From the NCBI GenBank assembly GCA_022844485.1, contig JALHLQ010000016.1, positions 4,087 to 68,086 on the forward strand: a stretch of 64,000 bases of DNA, written 5' to 3'. Both the position numbers and the translations under genes were made by a program. Source of the stretch: Xanthobacteraceae bacterium (GTDB taxonomy: Bacteria; Pseudomonadota; Alphaproteobacteria; Rhizobiales; Xanthobacteraceae). The notes under the pieces are model-generated. The model was not told the origin of the DNA. It saw only the letters and a list, made by a program, of their open reading frames with translations, and made no database searches. Of the stretch, positions 17,873-26,929 are shown in pieces. Each line of letters begins with the position of its first letter. The stretch's first letter is position 1.

Positions 17873-18325
17873 CTACTTCGTCTTGGCGCCGACGAGCGCA
17901 GCAAGACCGGTAATCGCCAGCGCATATCCCTCGACGCCGAAGCCGCACAGAACGGCGCGTGCTCCTTTCGATACAAAGGAGCGGTGCCGGAATTCCTCGC
18001 GCGCATGGATGTTCGTGATGTGCACTTCGATTGTGGGCAGCGATGTCGCAAGGATGGCGTCCAGCAAGGCGATCGACGTCGTCGTATAGGCGGCCGGATT
18101 GATGACGAGGCCCACGGCCTTGTTGCGCGCGGCTTCATGGATGAAGTCGACAAGTGCGCCTTCGTGGTTCGACTGGCGGAACTCGACCGCGAATCCGGCG
18201 CGCTCCGCGGCCTTGCGGCAGACCTGCTCGACATCGGCAAGAGTGGCCGTGCCGTACGTGTCCGGCTCGCGCGTGCCGAGCAGATTCAGATTCGGTCCGT
18301 TGAGAACGTAGATCGTCCCTGCCAT
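17873..18325 (-). CDS. aroQ: Type II 3-dehydroquinate dehydratase
   Basis: Third step of the shikimate pathway, dehydroquinate to dehydroshikimate. The ATG at 18325 gives [21 protein letters not shown], the classic type II N-terminus, and a 150-residue protein. The flexible loop with the catalytic Tyr (DTYG), the [17 protein letters not shown] motif, the [10 protein letters not shown] motif and [17 protein letters not shown] are all present. It leads the aroQ-accB-accC cluster, a common arrangement in proteobacteria. Confidence 0.95.
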   Translation of the reverse strand: MAGTIYVLNGPNLNLLGTREPDTYGTATLADVEQVCRKAAERAGFAVEFRQSNHEGALVDFIHEAARNKAVGLVINPAAYTTTSIALLDAILATSLPTIEVHITNIHAREEFRHRSFVSKGARAVLCGFGVEGYALAITGLAALVGAKTK

Positions 18326-18482
18326 TCCAGTGTTCGCGTTGCTGCCGCCCCCGCGGCCGGCGCCGGACGACATGCCGGTGCTCGTTCGATTGGGTTATAG
18401 GGGGCCTGAACGGCGAGGGGAAGCCTGCCGCTGTGGGCACCGCGGACGGAGACGAATCGATGTCGCGTCGGCGGCGTCGCAA

Positions 18483-19256
18483 TCAGCACATCGGTTTGCC
18501 GCAGCGTGCGCCGTTGATCTTTTCCCGCAAGGTCGCATGGCCCACGGCACCGATGACCACATCCTGGCCGATGACGTAGCTCGGCGTTCCGTTCAGTCCC
18601 AGCGCCTCGGCCAGCTTGAAGCTCTCTTCGATGCTCTGGCGCACCTCGTCGCCGGCCATGTCCTTTTCGATCCGCGCGACATCGAAGCCGGTGTCCTTGG
18701 CCACCGCCAGCGCGCGCGCCTTGTCCGCCTGGCCGCGCCCCATCAGAAGCTTCTGATGGAATTCGAAGAATTTCTTTCCCCCCTTGTCCTGCAGCCGCGC
18801 GGCCGCGGAGACTTGGGCCGCCTCGATCGAGCCCGGGCCCAAGACCGGGAATTCCTTGAGCACGATCCGGAGCTTCGGATCGGACTTCATCAATTCCACC
18901 ATGTCGGTGAAGGCGCGCTTGCAGTAGCCGCAATTGTAGTCGAAGAACTCGACCATCGTGACATCGCCCTGCGGATTGCCGAGCACGACGCTGCGCGGGG
19001 ATTCAAAGATCGCCTTCGCATGCTGCTTGACGGACGTGCGGTGGCGCTCGGCTTCCGCAACGGACTGCTTCTTCTCGAGCTCGGTCATCACCTCCTGAAG
19101 GATTTCCGGATTTTTCAGGAGGTAGTCCTTGACGATACGTCCGATTTCCTCGCGCTGCGCGTCATTGAAAGTCTGGGCGCCCGCCGCCGCCGGCAACAGC
19201 GCGAAAATCGCAAGGCCGCACAGCGCGGCCAGCATGCGGAGACGCGAACGGATCAT
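18483..19256 (-). CDS. Exported DsbA-family thioredoxin-fold oxidoreductase
   Basis: A 257-residue periplasmic protein with a signal peptide (hydrophobic LAALCGLAIFALLPAA, cut near AGA-Q). A helical N-terminal region of about 60 residues precedes the thioredoxin fold. The redox pair is C109-G-Y-C112 in DYNCGYCKRAF, and the cis-Pro motif is GTPSYVIG. Two further Cys occur near the C-terminus (ARCGKPMC). The architecture matches the ScsC/Com1-like DsbA group rather than classic DsbA. It follows an M48 protease gene by 19 bases on the same strand; both act in the periplasm on envelope proteins. Confidence 0.87.
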   Translation of the reverse strand: MIRSRLRMLAALCGLAIFALLPAAAGAQTFNDAQREEIGRIVKDYLLKNPEILQEVMTELEKKQSVAEAERHRTSVKQHAKAIFESPRSVVLGNPQGDVTMVEFFDYNCGYCKRAFTDMVELMKSDPKLRIVLKEFPVLGPGSIEAAQVSAAARLQDKGGKKFFEFHQKLLMGRGQADKARALAVAKDTGFDVARIEKDMAGDEVRQSIEESFKLAEALGLNGTPSYVIGQDVVIGAVGHATLREKINGARCGKPMC

Positions 19257-19275
19257 TCTGTGTCCTCTCGTGCCG

Positions 19276-20697
19276 TCAGTTTTGCCGGGAGGCGCCGGAC
19301 GGCAGCTTGGTCGAAACGATGTCGTCCGCTTTCACCCAGCCCGGCGATCCGGTCGGAAAGCGGTTCTTTGCGCGGGCGGCGAGCTCGCGCGCTGTCTTCA
19401 GGTCCCCCCGCGCCATGGCAGCCTGCGCGGAGGCAAGGTCGGCCTGAGGAATATCGCCCTTGCGCCCGTAGGCGATGGCAAGCTGCGAATAGACATCGGG
19501 AAGATCGGGTTCGCGTTGCATGGCGACGCGCAAGATCCCGATCGCTTCCTCCGCATACTGCTTCTCGCCGGACGAAATCAATGCCTGGGCCAGCATGACG
19601 CGGATCAAAGCGGCATTCGGCGCCAGCGCGGCGGCGCGTCGCAGCGGCGGCACGGCCTCCGCGGCGCGGCCGTTTTCCAGCAGCGCCTGGCCCTTCAACT
19701 CATGAAAATAGGGGTTGTTCGGCTGCGCGGCGATCAGCCCGTCGATTTGGGCCTGGGCGCTGCGGATGTCGGAATGGCGGTAGGCGGAGATCGCGCGCGC
19801 GTAGCGCGCCGGCAGGCTCGTATCGCTGATCGGGTAGCGCCGGGCGACGGTCTCGGGCCGCTCGGTGAAGCCCGAGAGCTTGGCGCGCATCATGTCGTGG
19901 CGGAGCTGAAGCTCCGGGGCATCCTTCCGGTCCCAATAGGGGCTTGTGCGCGCAAGCTCGTCCAGCGCGGCGACGCGCTCCTTCGGCATGGGATGCGATT
20001 GGGAATAAGGGTCGGCGTTCTGGGCGATGAACATGATCTGCTCGGAGAGCCGGCGGAACGTGTCCGCCATCCCTTTCGGCGATTGCCCGGTGGCCGTGAG
20101 GAACTTCACCGCCGCGCGGTCGGCCGATTCCTCCTGCGCGCGCTGATACGACAGAAGCGTGCGGCGGATCATCTCCTGCGGCGCCATGATCGCGGCCGGA
20201 GCGGCCTGGCCGATGCCGGAGCCGCCCCCCGAGCGTGCGCCCGCGGCGATCGCGCCGACCCCGAGCAGCAGCGCGATGATCGAGGCGGTTTGCGCATTCG
20301 ACAATTCTTCACGCAGCCGCGCCAGATGGCCGCCGGCGATGTGGCCGCTTTCGTGTGCCAGAACGCCGATGATCTCGTTCGGCGTCTTGGAATCCATCAG
20401 CGCGCCGAAATTCACGAAAATGCGCCTGCCGTCCATGACGAAGGCGTTGAAGCTCCGCTCGTTGATGATCACGATCTGGATGTTCTGCTGGGCGAGCCCC
20501 GCCGCGCGCAGGATGGGACTGGTGTAGTCGCGCAAGAGCTGCTCGATCTCGGCGTCGCGGATCAGCGGCAGGCCCGGCCGGCGCGATTGGGCGAAAGACG
20601 GTTGGGAGGCAAGGACGACCGACAGCGCCGTGACGGCGGCAAGTATCCGGCTCGCTGGCGCCCGATTGCGTCCCCTGCTAGGTGTCCGTTCGCTCAT
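19276..20697 (-). CDS. Periplasmic M48 metalloprotease with TPR repeats (BepA-like)
   Basis: A 473-residue zinc protease with an export signal (ILAAVTALSVVLASQPSFAQ). The zinc motif is H115-E-S-G-H119 in LAHESGHIAGGH, with the third ligand Glu in the RAQEESADRAA segment. A C-terminal half of TPR-like helices starts near residue 310 (NPYFHELKGQALLENGRAAEA). This is the BepA/YfgC layout, which cleaves or assists misassembled outer-membrane proteins such as LptD. The DsbA-like gene downstream fits an envelope quality-control unit, by inference. Confidence 0.88.
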   Translation of the reverse strand: MSERTPSRGRNRAPASRILAAVTALSVVLASQPSFAQSRRPGLPLIRDAEIEQLLRDYTSPILRAAGLAQQNIQIVIINERSFNAFVMDGRRIFVNFGALMDSKTPNEIIGVLAHESGHIAGGHLARLREELSNAQTASIIALLLGVGAIAAGARSGGGSGIGQAAPAAIMAPQEMIRRTLLSYQRAQEESADRAAVKFLTATGQSPKGMADTFRRLSEQIMFIAQNADPYSQSHPMPKERVAALDELARTSPYWDRKDAPELQLRHDMMRAKLSGFTERPETVARRYPISDTSLPARYARAISAYRHSDIRSAQAQIDGLIAAQPNNPYFHELKGQALLENGRAAEAVPPLRRAAALAPNAALIRVMLAQALISSGEKQYAEEAIGILRVAMQREPDLPDVYSQLAIAYGRKGDIPQADLASAQAAMARGDLKTARELAARAKNRFPTGSPGWVKADDIVSTKLPSGASRQN

Positions 20698-20832
20698 CGA
20701 AGTCGGGCCCGATCTTGCCGCAAACTAGGGGTCTCGCGGAGTATGGTCAACGCAAGCACGTGTGGCGAATTCGCGGGCGGACGCAAGCCGCGGAATGCGG
20801 CAGGAGCGAGGCGCGGCCATTGAGGATAAAGC

Positions 20833-22008
20833 ATGCTTGACGCGGCAAAACGGCTGCTCATGCCGTCGAAACGCAGCGATGTCGCGCCCTTCATCGTGAT
20901 GGACGTGATGGCGGCAGCGGCCCGCATCGAAGCAGCCGGCGGCCGGGTCATCCACATGGAAGTCGGCCAGCCGGCGGCGCCCGCGCCGTCGACGGCACGG
21001 CGCGCCGCCATGGCCGCGCTCGCGGCCGGCAATCTCGGCTACACGGCCGCTCTCGGGATGCCGTCGCTGCGGCGGCGTATCGCGCGCTATTACAAGGATT
21101 GCCACGCGCTCGACATCGATCCGGACCGCGTGGTGGTCACGACCGGATCGTCTTCCGCATTCATTCTGAGTTTTCTCGCGTTGCTCGATGCCGGCGACCG
21201 CGTCGCCCTCGCCAGCCCCGGCTACCCGCCCTATCGGCACATCTTGCAGGCGCTCGACTGCGAGCCCGTGTCGATTCCGATCACGCAGGCGACGCGCTAC
21301 GCGATGACCGTGGACGCCTTGCGCGAGACGCATCGCACCTCACCGCTGCGAGGCATTCTTGTCGCAAGCCCGGCCAATCCCACGGGCACGATGATGGCGG
21401 GCGCGGCGCTCGGCGATCTCATTCGCGCAGCGGAAGCCGAGGGGATCGCCTTCATCTCGGATGAAATCTATCACGGGCTCGACTACGCCTTCGCAGCCGA
21501 GACCGCGCTTGCGTTTTCGCCGAACGTGATCGTCATCAATTCCTTCTCCAAGTACTTTTGTATGACCGGCTTTCGCATCGGATGGATGGTGGTGCCGGAG
21601 ACGCTCGTGCGCACGATCGAGCGGCTGCAGCAGAACCTGGCGATTTCGGTGCCGACGCTGTCGCAGATCGCGGCGGAGGCGGCGTTCGAGGGGCGCGACG
21701 AAATGGAAGCCGTGAAGCGCGGCTACGAGGAGAACCGGCAAATTCTGCTCGACGGGCTGCCGAAGGCCGGGCTCGACCAATTTCTGCCGGTGGACGGCGC
21801 GTTCTATCTTTACGCCGATATTTCCCGCTTCTCGAACGACAGCCATGATTTCGCGCGGCGCATGCTGAGCGAGGCGGGCGTCGCCGCCACGCCCGGCATC
21901 GACTTCGATCCGCTGAACGGCGGGAAATTCCTTCGCTTTTGCTACGCCGGATCCACCGCCCACATGCGCGAGGCGGTGGAGCGGATCAGCGGATGGCTGC
22001 GGCGTTGA
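20833..22008 (+). CDS. Class I/II pyridoxal phosphate-dependent aminotransferase
   Basis: A 391-residue fold-type I aminotransferase. The PLP lysine is K240 in NSFSKYFCMTGFRIGW, preceded by the cofactor-binding SPANPTGT and SDEIYHGLDY, and the substrate-carboxylate Arg lies in FLRFCYAGS. It is close to aspartate/aromatic-type enzymes of the AAT I group; the amino acid substrate cannot be told from sequence. It is divergent from the M48 gene and is followed by a low-GC cassette on the opposite strand. Confidence 0.88.
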   Translation: MLDAAKRLLMPSKRSDVAPFIVMDVMAAAARIEAAGGRVIHMEVGQPAAPAPSTARRAAMAALAAGNLGYTAALGMPSLRRRIARYYKDCHALDIDPDRVVVTTGSSSAFILSFLALLDAGDRVALASPGYPPYRHILQALDCEPVSIPITQATRYAMTVDALRETHRTSPLRGILVASPANPTGTMMAGAALGDLIRAAEAEGIAFISDEIYHGLDYAFAAETALAFSPNVIVINSFSKYFCMTGFRIGWMVVPETLVRTIERLQQNLAISVPTLSQIAAEAAFEGRDEMEAVKRGYEENRQILLDGLPKAGLDQFLPVDGAFYLYADISRFSNDSHDFARRMLSEAGVAATPGIDFDPLNGGKFLRFCYAGSTAHMREAVERISGWLRR

Positions 22009-22093
22009 TCTTTAGCTGTTGTCCTACTAACCGTCGGACAATGATCACTCGGAGGGGGCGTAACCGCGAGAGTCGAGCCTTCACCAGCCGGGC

Positions 22094-22852
22094 TTATGCA
22101 GCTTCCGCAAGTCTTCGAATGCGGTCGTTTGGGGTGTCATCTTCGATGACGTCTGCGGACCGTGAAAGGACTGTAAGCAGCGTTCCCAGTTCGGCCCGAT
22201 TGTGCACTACTGCTACCCGACGCGGTGCATCTCTCAGAAGCGCAATGTCTCCAAATTTCATTGTAGCGTTAGCTATGGAATTTGGATGCTTTGTTACGGG
22301 CTCAAAAATGGTAGGTCGATGGTGTGGAAGAGCTACAACAGTAGCAACGCGCCACTTTTGTGTGGACGCTCCCACAACCTCTACATTCCTACTGACGATT
22401 TTCGGCTCGAAGACTTTGACCAGCTTTTCATACAGGCGGGCTTTCTTGTCTTCGAATGTTTTCTCAGCCAAGGCGTCCGAGGCCCGTATTGTCGCTTCTT
22501 GTGAGCAGTTCGCTATTGTAACTACTGCCCCGGCAAGCTGGTCCCGCGATGCTTCAAGAACAAAGAATGCTTGATTGTCAAATCTGACCCCAGCTGTTTC
22601 CGCAATCAAACCCGCCGGCTTTGCATACATTGTGCCAGCACCCATCATTGTCGCTTCCTGATAGCCGAAGCCCATATCGGAAACAAAGAATCGATCTGCC
22701 CCTTCTTCAATTCGAACGACGACTGTCGAGCCGCTCGGATAGAGCAGCGGAGTTCGGACAAACGATCCTCCCACCCGATGCTCGCTCGCAACGATCTCGC
22801 GCACGACGTCATCGACAATTGCTTTGAACTTGGTGTTAGCGGTCGTGCTCAT
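22094..22852 (-). CDS. DUF1828/DUF1829-like protein of a low-GC two-gene cassette
   Basis: A 252-residue soluble protein with no signal or membrane segment. Residues about 30-70 (SFVRTPLLYPSGSTVVV, then ADRFFVSDMGFGYQEA) follow the pattern of DUF1828, where a short strand pair is followed by a D-x-G turn. The second half resembles DUF1829. Neither domain has an agreed function. The DNA is visibly poorer in G+C than its neighbours (25 of 60 bases in 22261-22320). It sits 8 bases after the partner gene and is clearly co-transcribed with it. An alternative ATG at 22882 would overlap the partner. Likely acquired horizontally; a toxin-antitoxin or defence role is only a guess. Confidence 0.6.
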   Translation of the reverse strand: MSTTANTKFKAIVDDVVREIVASEHRVGGSFVRTPLLYPSGSTVVVRIEEGADRFFVSDMGFGYQEATMMGAGTMYAKPAGLIAETAGVRFDNQAFFVLEASRDQLAGAVVTIANCSQEATIRASDALAEKTFEDKKARLYEKLVKVFEPKIVSRNVEVVGASTQKWRVATVVALPHHRPTIFEPVTKHPNSIANATMKFGDIALLRDAPRRVAVVHNRAELGTLLTVLSRSADVIEDDTPNDRIRRLAEAA

Positions 22853-22860
22853 GGCCGGTC

Positions 22861-23370
22861 TCAAACAAGAGTTGGTTCCCATGGAGGCTCAACAACTAAC
22901 TCTAGATTGACAATCCTAAACTCTTTCTTCGCGAACTCAATCAACTCGCGAAAATTTGCAGGGCTGTCGTTCAGCGGCACGGCTATAGGCAGATTTCCAC
23001 TCCGCCGAAGTTGGTTCTCGGCATGCTCAAGGTTCAGATCAAAGCGATGATAGTGGCAACCGGAAATGATCCTATTTTGCCATTCTGCTGGCCCGCGCCC
23101 TTTATTGTTGTGACTACTTATCGGGCACCATTCGATTCGCGCAAGCGGGCCACCCGGTTCGCCCGCAGGATGGTACTCAAGTTGGATTGTGACGAGTTCG
23201 TCTGGTAAGCGCTTTTTTGCGACAGCCCGAAACTGGAGGCCCTCAACAACGACCCCATCGATCTCCAATGGGCAGACGAGTTCCAGTGCTTCCGAATCCC
23301 TTTCGACCCATAGCGGCTTTAGCGCCAGGGACTTTTGCGCTTCAAACAGCTCTTTAACGTCGAGTGCCAT
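22861..23370 (-). CDS. Uncharacterised protein, first gene of the low-GC cassette
   Basis: I do not recognise this 169-residue soluble protein. The ATG at 23370 (MALDVKELFEAQKSLALK) is preferred to a TTG at 23397. The middle carries a strand ending LARIEWCP, followed by a basic loop and a His-x-His in SGCHYHRFDLN; clustered polar residues of this kind can mark a small enzyme or nuclease. The C-terminus ends VVEPPWEPTLV. It is followed at 8 bases by the DUF1828-like gene, forming an isolated pair between core genes (the aminotransferase and rne), in DNA of lower G+C. Function unknown. Confidence 0.6.
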   Translation of the reverse strand: MALDVKELFEAQKSLALKPLWVERDSEALELVCPLEIDGVVVEGLQFRAVAKKRLPDELVTIQLEYHPAGEPGGPLARIEWCPISSHNNKGRGPAEWQNRIISGCHYHRFDLNLEHAENQLRRSGNLPIAVPLNDSPANFRELIEFAKKEFRIVNLELVVEPPWEPTLV

Positions 23371-23468
23371 CCAGTATACCAGCCCAAGAACACTCAAGCG
23401 GGCAAGACCAGATAAAACAACCCCAATTCCGTAAACCGTTCATTCTTCGATTGCTCTCAGACAAGTCC

Positions 23469-26264
23469 TTACCCCTTCCCGAACATGCGGCGGCTCCACC
23501 ACCCGGAACGGCGCGGCTGCGCTTCAGCCGGCTCTTCGGTTTCCGCTTTGGGGGTGGGCGCATTCCTCATCTCAGCCGGGGGAGGAGGTGAGGGATGCGG
23601 CGCCGCCGCCGGCTCCTCGCCGAGAGCAAAGAAGGGCGCGGGCTCCCGGACCGTGGAACGCCGCCGTGGCGATTCGGCCTCGGGTGATTTCTCCTGCTGC
23701 GACGACACCGGCGGCGCCCGTTCGGCTTGCACGGATGGCGGCGGAGCAACGTCGAAATCGGAGACCGCGCTCACGATTTCAGGCTCCTCCGGCGCGACGA
23801 CATCCGGGGCATCCTCCGATCCGTTTCGTTCCCGCCGACGCCCGCCGCGTCGGCCCCGACGGCGACGGCGGCGCTCGCTCTCGCGCTTGCTCTCGCCGTT
23901 CGTGGGAGCGGCAGTCTCGGCGTCTTCGGCCTCATCGCCGTCCTCGGACGCCCCGGTCGAAGCGGGTTCGAAGTCCTCGCCATGGGTGATGGTGTGTTCG
24001 GCAACGGTGTCGCTTGTGAAACGTTGCGGCTCGCGTGCGTCTTCCCGGTCACGCTCGCCCCGCCGGCGCCGCCGGCGCTTGCGGCGACGCCCGCCATCCG
24101 CCGTTTCCCGTTCGTCCGCCGATTCGCGTTCGCCTTCGGCGACCCCTTCCTGCTCGGTCTCGGCTTCGTCCTCCTGATCCGCGTTATCGCGTTCATCCTC
24201 CTCCTCTTCCGCCGGCGCGGCGGCTGGCGGTTCGAGGACGAGCGCGCGAGCCGCTTCGACCGAATGGACCTGCTCGCCGCGTTCGATGACGAACGGGACC
24301 GTCGCCCCGATCGCCGGGTCGGCGTTGATCGCCACGGTCAGGCGGAAGCGTTCTTCGAGTTCACGCAGGTGGGCGCGCTTGTGATTGAGCACGTAGAGCG
24401 CCACATCCGAACGGGTGCGAGCGATCAGATTATGGGTCGCGCCTTTGAGCAGCATCTCCTCCAGCGCGCGCACGAGCTGCAGCGCGACAGACGCCACCGA
24501 ACGCACATGACCGGTGCCGCCGCAATGCGGGCATTTGTCGGTCGAGCTTTCCAGCACGCTCGTGCGGATTCGCTGGCGCGACATTTCCAGGAGGCCGAAA
24601 TGCGAGATGCGCCCGACCTGGATGCGCGCGCGGTCGTTGCGCAAGCATTCCTTCAGCTTGCGCTCGACCGAGCGGTTGTTGCGCTTTTCGTCCATGTCGA
24701 TGAAATCGATGACGATCAGCCCGGCGAGATCGCGCAAGCGGAGCTGGCGCGCGATTTCCTCGGCCGCTTCAAGGTTCGTCTTGAGCGCGGTGTCCTCGAT
24801 GTGATGCTCGCGGGTGGAGCGGCCCGAGTTCACGTCGATCGAGACGAGCGCCTCCGTCTGGTTGAGGACGATATAGCCGCCCGAGCGGAGCTGGACGATC
24901 GGCGAGAACATCGCGTCGAGCTGGCTCTCGATCCCGTACCGCGTGAAGATCGGCTGCGGATCCTTGTAGGCCTTCACGTTCTTCGCATGGCTCGGCATGA
25001 GCATGCGCATGAAGTCCTTGGCTTCGCGCAACGCATCGTCGCCTTCCACCACGACCTCGTCGATATCCTTGCCGTAGAGGTCGCGGATCGAGCGCTTGAT
25101 CAGCGAACCTTCCTCGTAGACGAGCTTGGGCGCGGTCGACTGCAGCGTGAGATCGCGCACGGTCTCCCACAAACGCAGAAGATATTCGAAATCACGTTTG
25201 ACTTCGGTCTTGGTGCGATTGGCACCGGCCGTTCGCAGGATCACGCCCATGCCTTCCGGCACTTCGAGTTCCTGCGCGACTTCCTTCAGGCGTTTGCGGT
25301 CCTGCGCATTGGTGATCTTCCGGCTGATGCCGCCGCCGCGGGCGGTATTCGGCATCAGCACCGAGTAGCGGCCGGCCAACGAAAGATAGGTCGTGAGCGC
25401 GGCGCCTTTCGTGCCGCGTTCCTCCTTGACCACCTGCACCAGCATGATCTGCCGGCGCTTGATCACCTCCTGGATCTTATATTGCCGGCGCGCTCGCGCC
25501 GGCCGCTCGGAGACTTCCTCGAGCGCGTCGGCTCCGCCGACCGACTCGACCATTTCCTCTTCGGCGCCGCTCTCGACCTCTTCGATGCCGGAGATCTGTC
25601 CGTTCTCGGACGCGCCATGGCCGTTCGCCGAGGAATCGGCTGACGCCGTGCCGGCGGACTCCGCGCCTTCCCGTTCGCCGCCCGTCTGCGAAACGGCGGG
25701 TTCGAAGGGAATATCGGCCGGGATCTCGAGCTCGCGCGGGGTTTCGCCGATGGAGCCTTCCAGCTCCCCTGACCCGGCGGCCTCGATCCCGGCTGTCTGG
25801 TTCTCGCCGGCGTCCTGCTCGGAGGGCTCGTCGGGCGAGGAATCGCCTTCAGCCTGCTCGTCCTCGTCAGCCGCGGCGTCTTCCGCGGCCGCTTTGCTCT
25901 TGCGGGTGTGCTCGGATTGCCTTGCCGGGCGATTTCGCCGTGCCCGGCGGTCATCCTCGTCATCTGCCGCGCGATGGGCGCGCTGCTCTTCGTCGATCAG
26001 CGCCTGACGGTCGGCAAACGGGATCTGATAATAGTCGGGATGGATTTCGCTGAAGGCGAGAAACCCGTGGCGGTTGCCGCCATAGTCGACGAAAGCCGCC
26101 TGCAGCGACGGCTCGACGCGGGTCACTTTCGCAAGATAGATGTTGCCTCTCAGCTGGCGGCGCTGAGCAGACTCGAAATCGAACTCTTCGACGCGGTTTC
26201 CGCGCAAGACGACGACCCGGGTCTCTTCCGGATGCGTCGCATCGACAAGCATTTTGTTCGCCAT
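23469..26264 (-). CDS. rne: Ribonuclease E/G
   Basis: The main mRNA-decay and rRNA/tRNA-processing endonuclease, scaffold of the degradosome. It has 931 residues. The N-terminal S1 domain (RGNIYLAKVTRVEPSLQAAF) is split by a long acidic insertion (about residues 95-265), as is usual in alphaproteobacteria. The catalytic metal-binding region is VIDFIDMDEKRN, and the zinc-link motif is CPHCGGTG. The C-terminal third is disordered, Arg-rich (RRRKRRRRRRGERDRED) and Pro/Glu-rich, fitting RNA and partner binding. It is divergent from the amidase gene across a 665-base gap. Confidence 0.95.
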   Translation of the reverse strand: MANKMLVDATHPEETRVVVLRGNRVEEFDFESAQRRQLRGNIYLAKVTRVEPSLQAAFVDYGGNRHGFLAFSEIHPDYYQIPFADRQALIDEEQRAHRAADDEDDRRARRNRPARQSEHTRKSKAAAEDAAADEDEQAEGDSSPDEPSEQDAGENQTAGIEAAGSGELEGSIGETPRELEIPADIPFEPAVSQTGGEREGAESAGTASADSSANGHGASENGQISGIEEVESGAEEEMVESVGGADALEEVSERPARARRQYKIQEVIKRRQIMLVQVVKEERGTKGAALTTYLSLAGRYSVLMPNTARGGGISRKITNAQDRKRLKEVAQELEVPEGMGVILRTAGANRTKTEVKRDFEYLLRLWETVRDLTLQSTAPKLVYEEGSLIKRSIRDLYGKDIDEVVVEGDDALREAKDFMRMLMPSHAKNVKAYKDPQPIFTRYGIESQLDAMFSPIVQLRSGGYIVLNQTEALVSIDVNSGRSTREHHIEDTALKTNLEAAEEIARQLRLRDLAGLIVIDFIDMDEKRNNRSVERKLKECLRNDRARIQVGRISHFGLLEMSRQRIRTSVLESSTDKCPHCGGTGHVRSVASVALQLVRALEEMLLKGATHNLIARTRSDVALYVLNHKRAHLRELEERFRLTVAINADPAIGATVPFVIERGEQVHSVEAARALVLEPPAAAPAEEEEDERDNADQEDEAETEQEGVAEGERESADERETADGGRRRKRRRRRRGERDREDAREPQRFTSDTVAEHTITHGEDFEPASTGASEDGDEAEDAETAAPTNGESKRESERRRRRRGRRGGRRRERNGSEDAPDVVAPEEPEIVSAVSDFDVAPPPSVQAERAPPVSSQQEKSPEAESPRRRSTVREPAPFFALGEEPAAAPHPSPPPPAEMRNAPTPKAETEEPAEAQPRRSGWWSRRMFGKG

Positions 26265-26929
26265 TGGTGATTCTTTCCGCGGCGCGCGAATGGCGGCGTC
26301 CGGAGCATGATGGAAGCCCCGGACGGCGCACGATCAGGCGCACCGAATACGTTGTTGCAGATTCGGGTCTGGGCTGTCCGCGAAAGCGCACCGAGAACTC
26401 CGCCCGCGGGCGTGCCGCGCAAGCGGGGCCTTTGGTGCGAAATAAACGCGCCGTTTGACTGAAACATTCGACCCGTAACGGATGGCGGCGCCAAGGGCAG
26501 CCGCTTGGTTCAAATATGCCGCCGACCGACGGGCACGCTCGAAGGCGACCCGCAGTCCGGACATCCATCTTAAGGGGCTCGGCTCGCCGCTCACTGTGCG
26601 CCAGTGCTTATGCAAGCAGGCAAAACAGGGCGACTCCCGCCCGCCTCGGCCAGTCCCAAGCTGCGGGCTGGCTTGTCGCGGGCGTGCCGGATGCCCGAAT
26701 ACGGCAAATCCGGAACTCAATCGTCAGCTTTGCCTTCATATGACCGCACGCTCCCAATAGCAAGGGCGCCAGGACCGGTGCCCGCCGGTGCGGCGGGGCG
26801 CAAGTCATTGTGATTCAAGCGTCGTCACCGATTGGCCACACGAAGCCGATAAAGCGGGACAACGTTCAAAGGGCATTAACCAAGCAGGCCTATTGGGGTA
26901 AGACGGCAAACGGGGAGGACTGCGAGGCC
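26265..26929. other. Long divergent gap between rne and the amidase gene
   Basis: No supported protein gene. A long leader is expected ahead of rne, since RNase E autoregulates through its 5' untranslated region in E. coli. A GTCCGG/CCGGAC stem is possible around 26310-26340 on the rne side, but I cannot show a conserved element. A ribosome site GGGGAGGA at 26912-26919 serves the amidase gene's GTG at 26930. Confidence 0.4.

Noticed and set aside
23727..25643. 638-codon open frame antisense to rne
   Set aside because: The opposite strand encodes a full RNase E; the plus frame is an antisense shadow.
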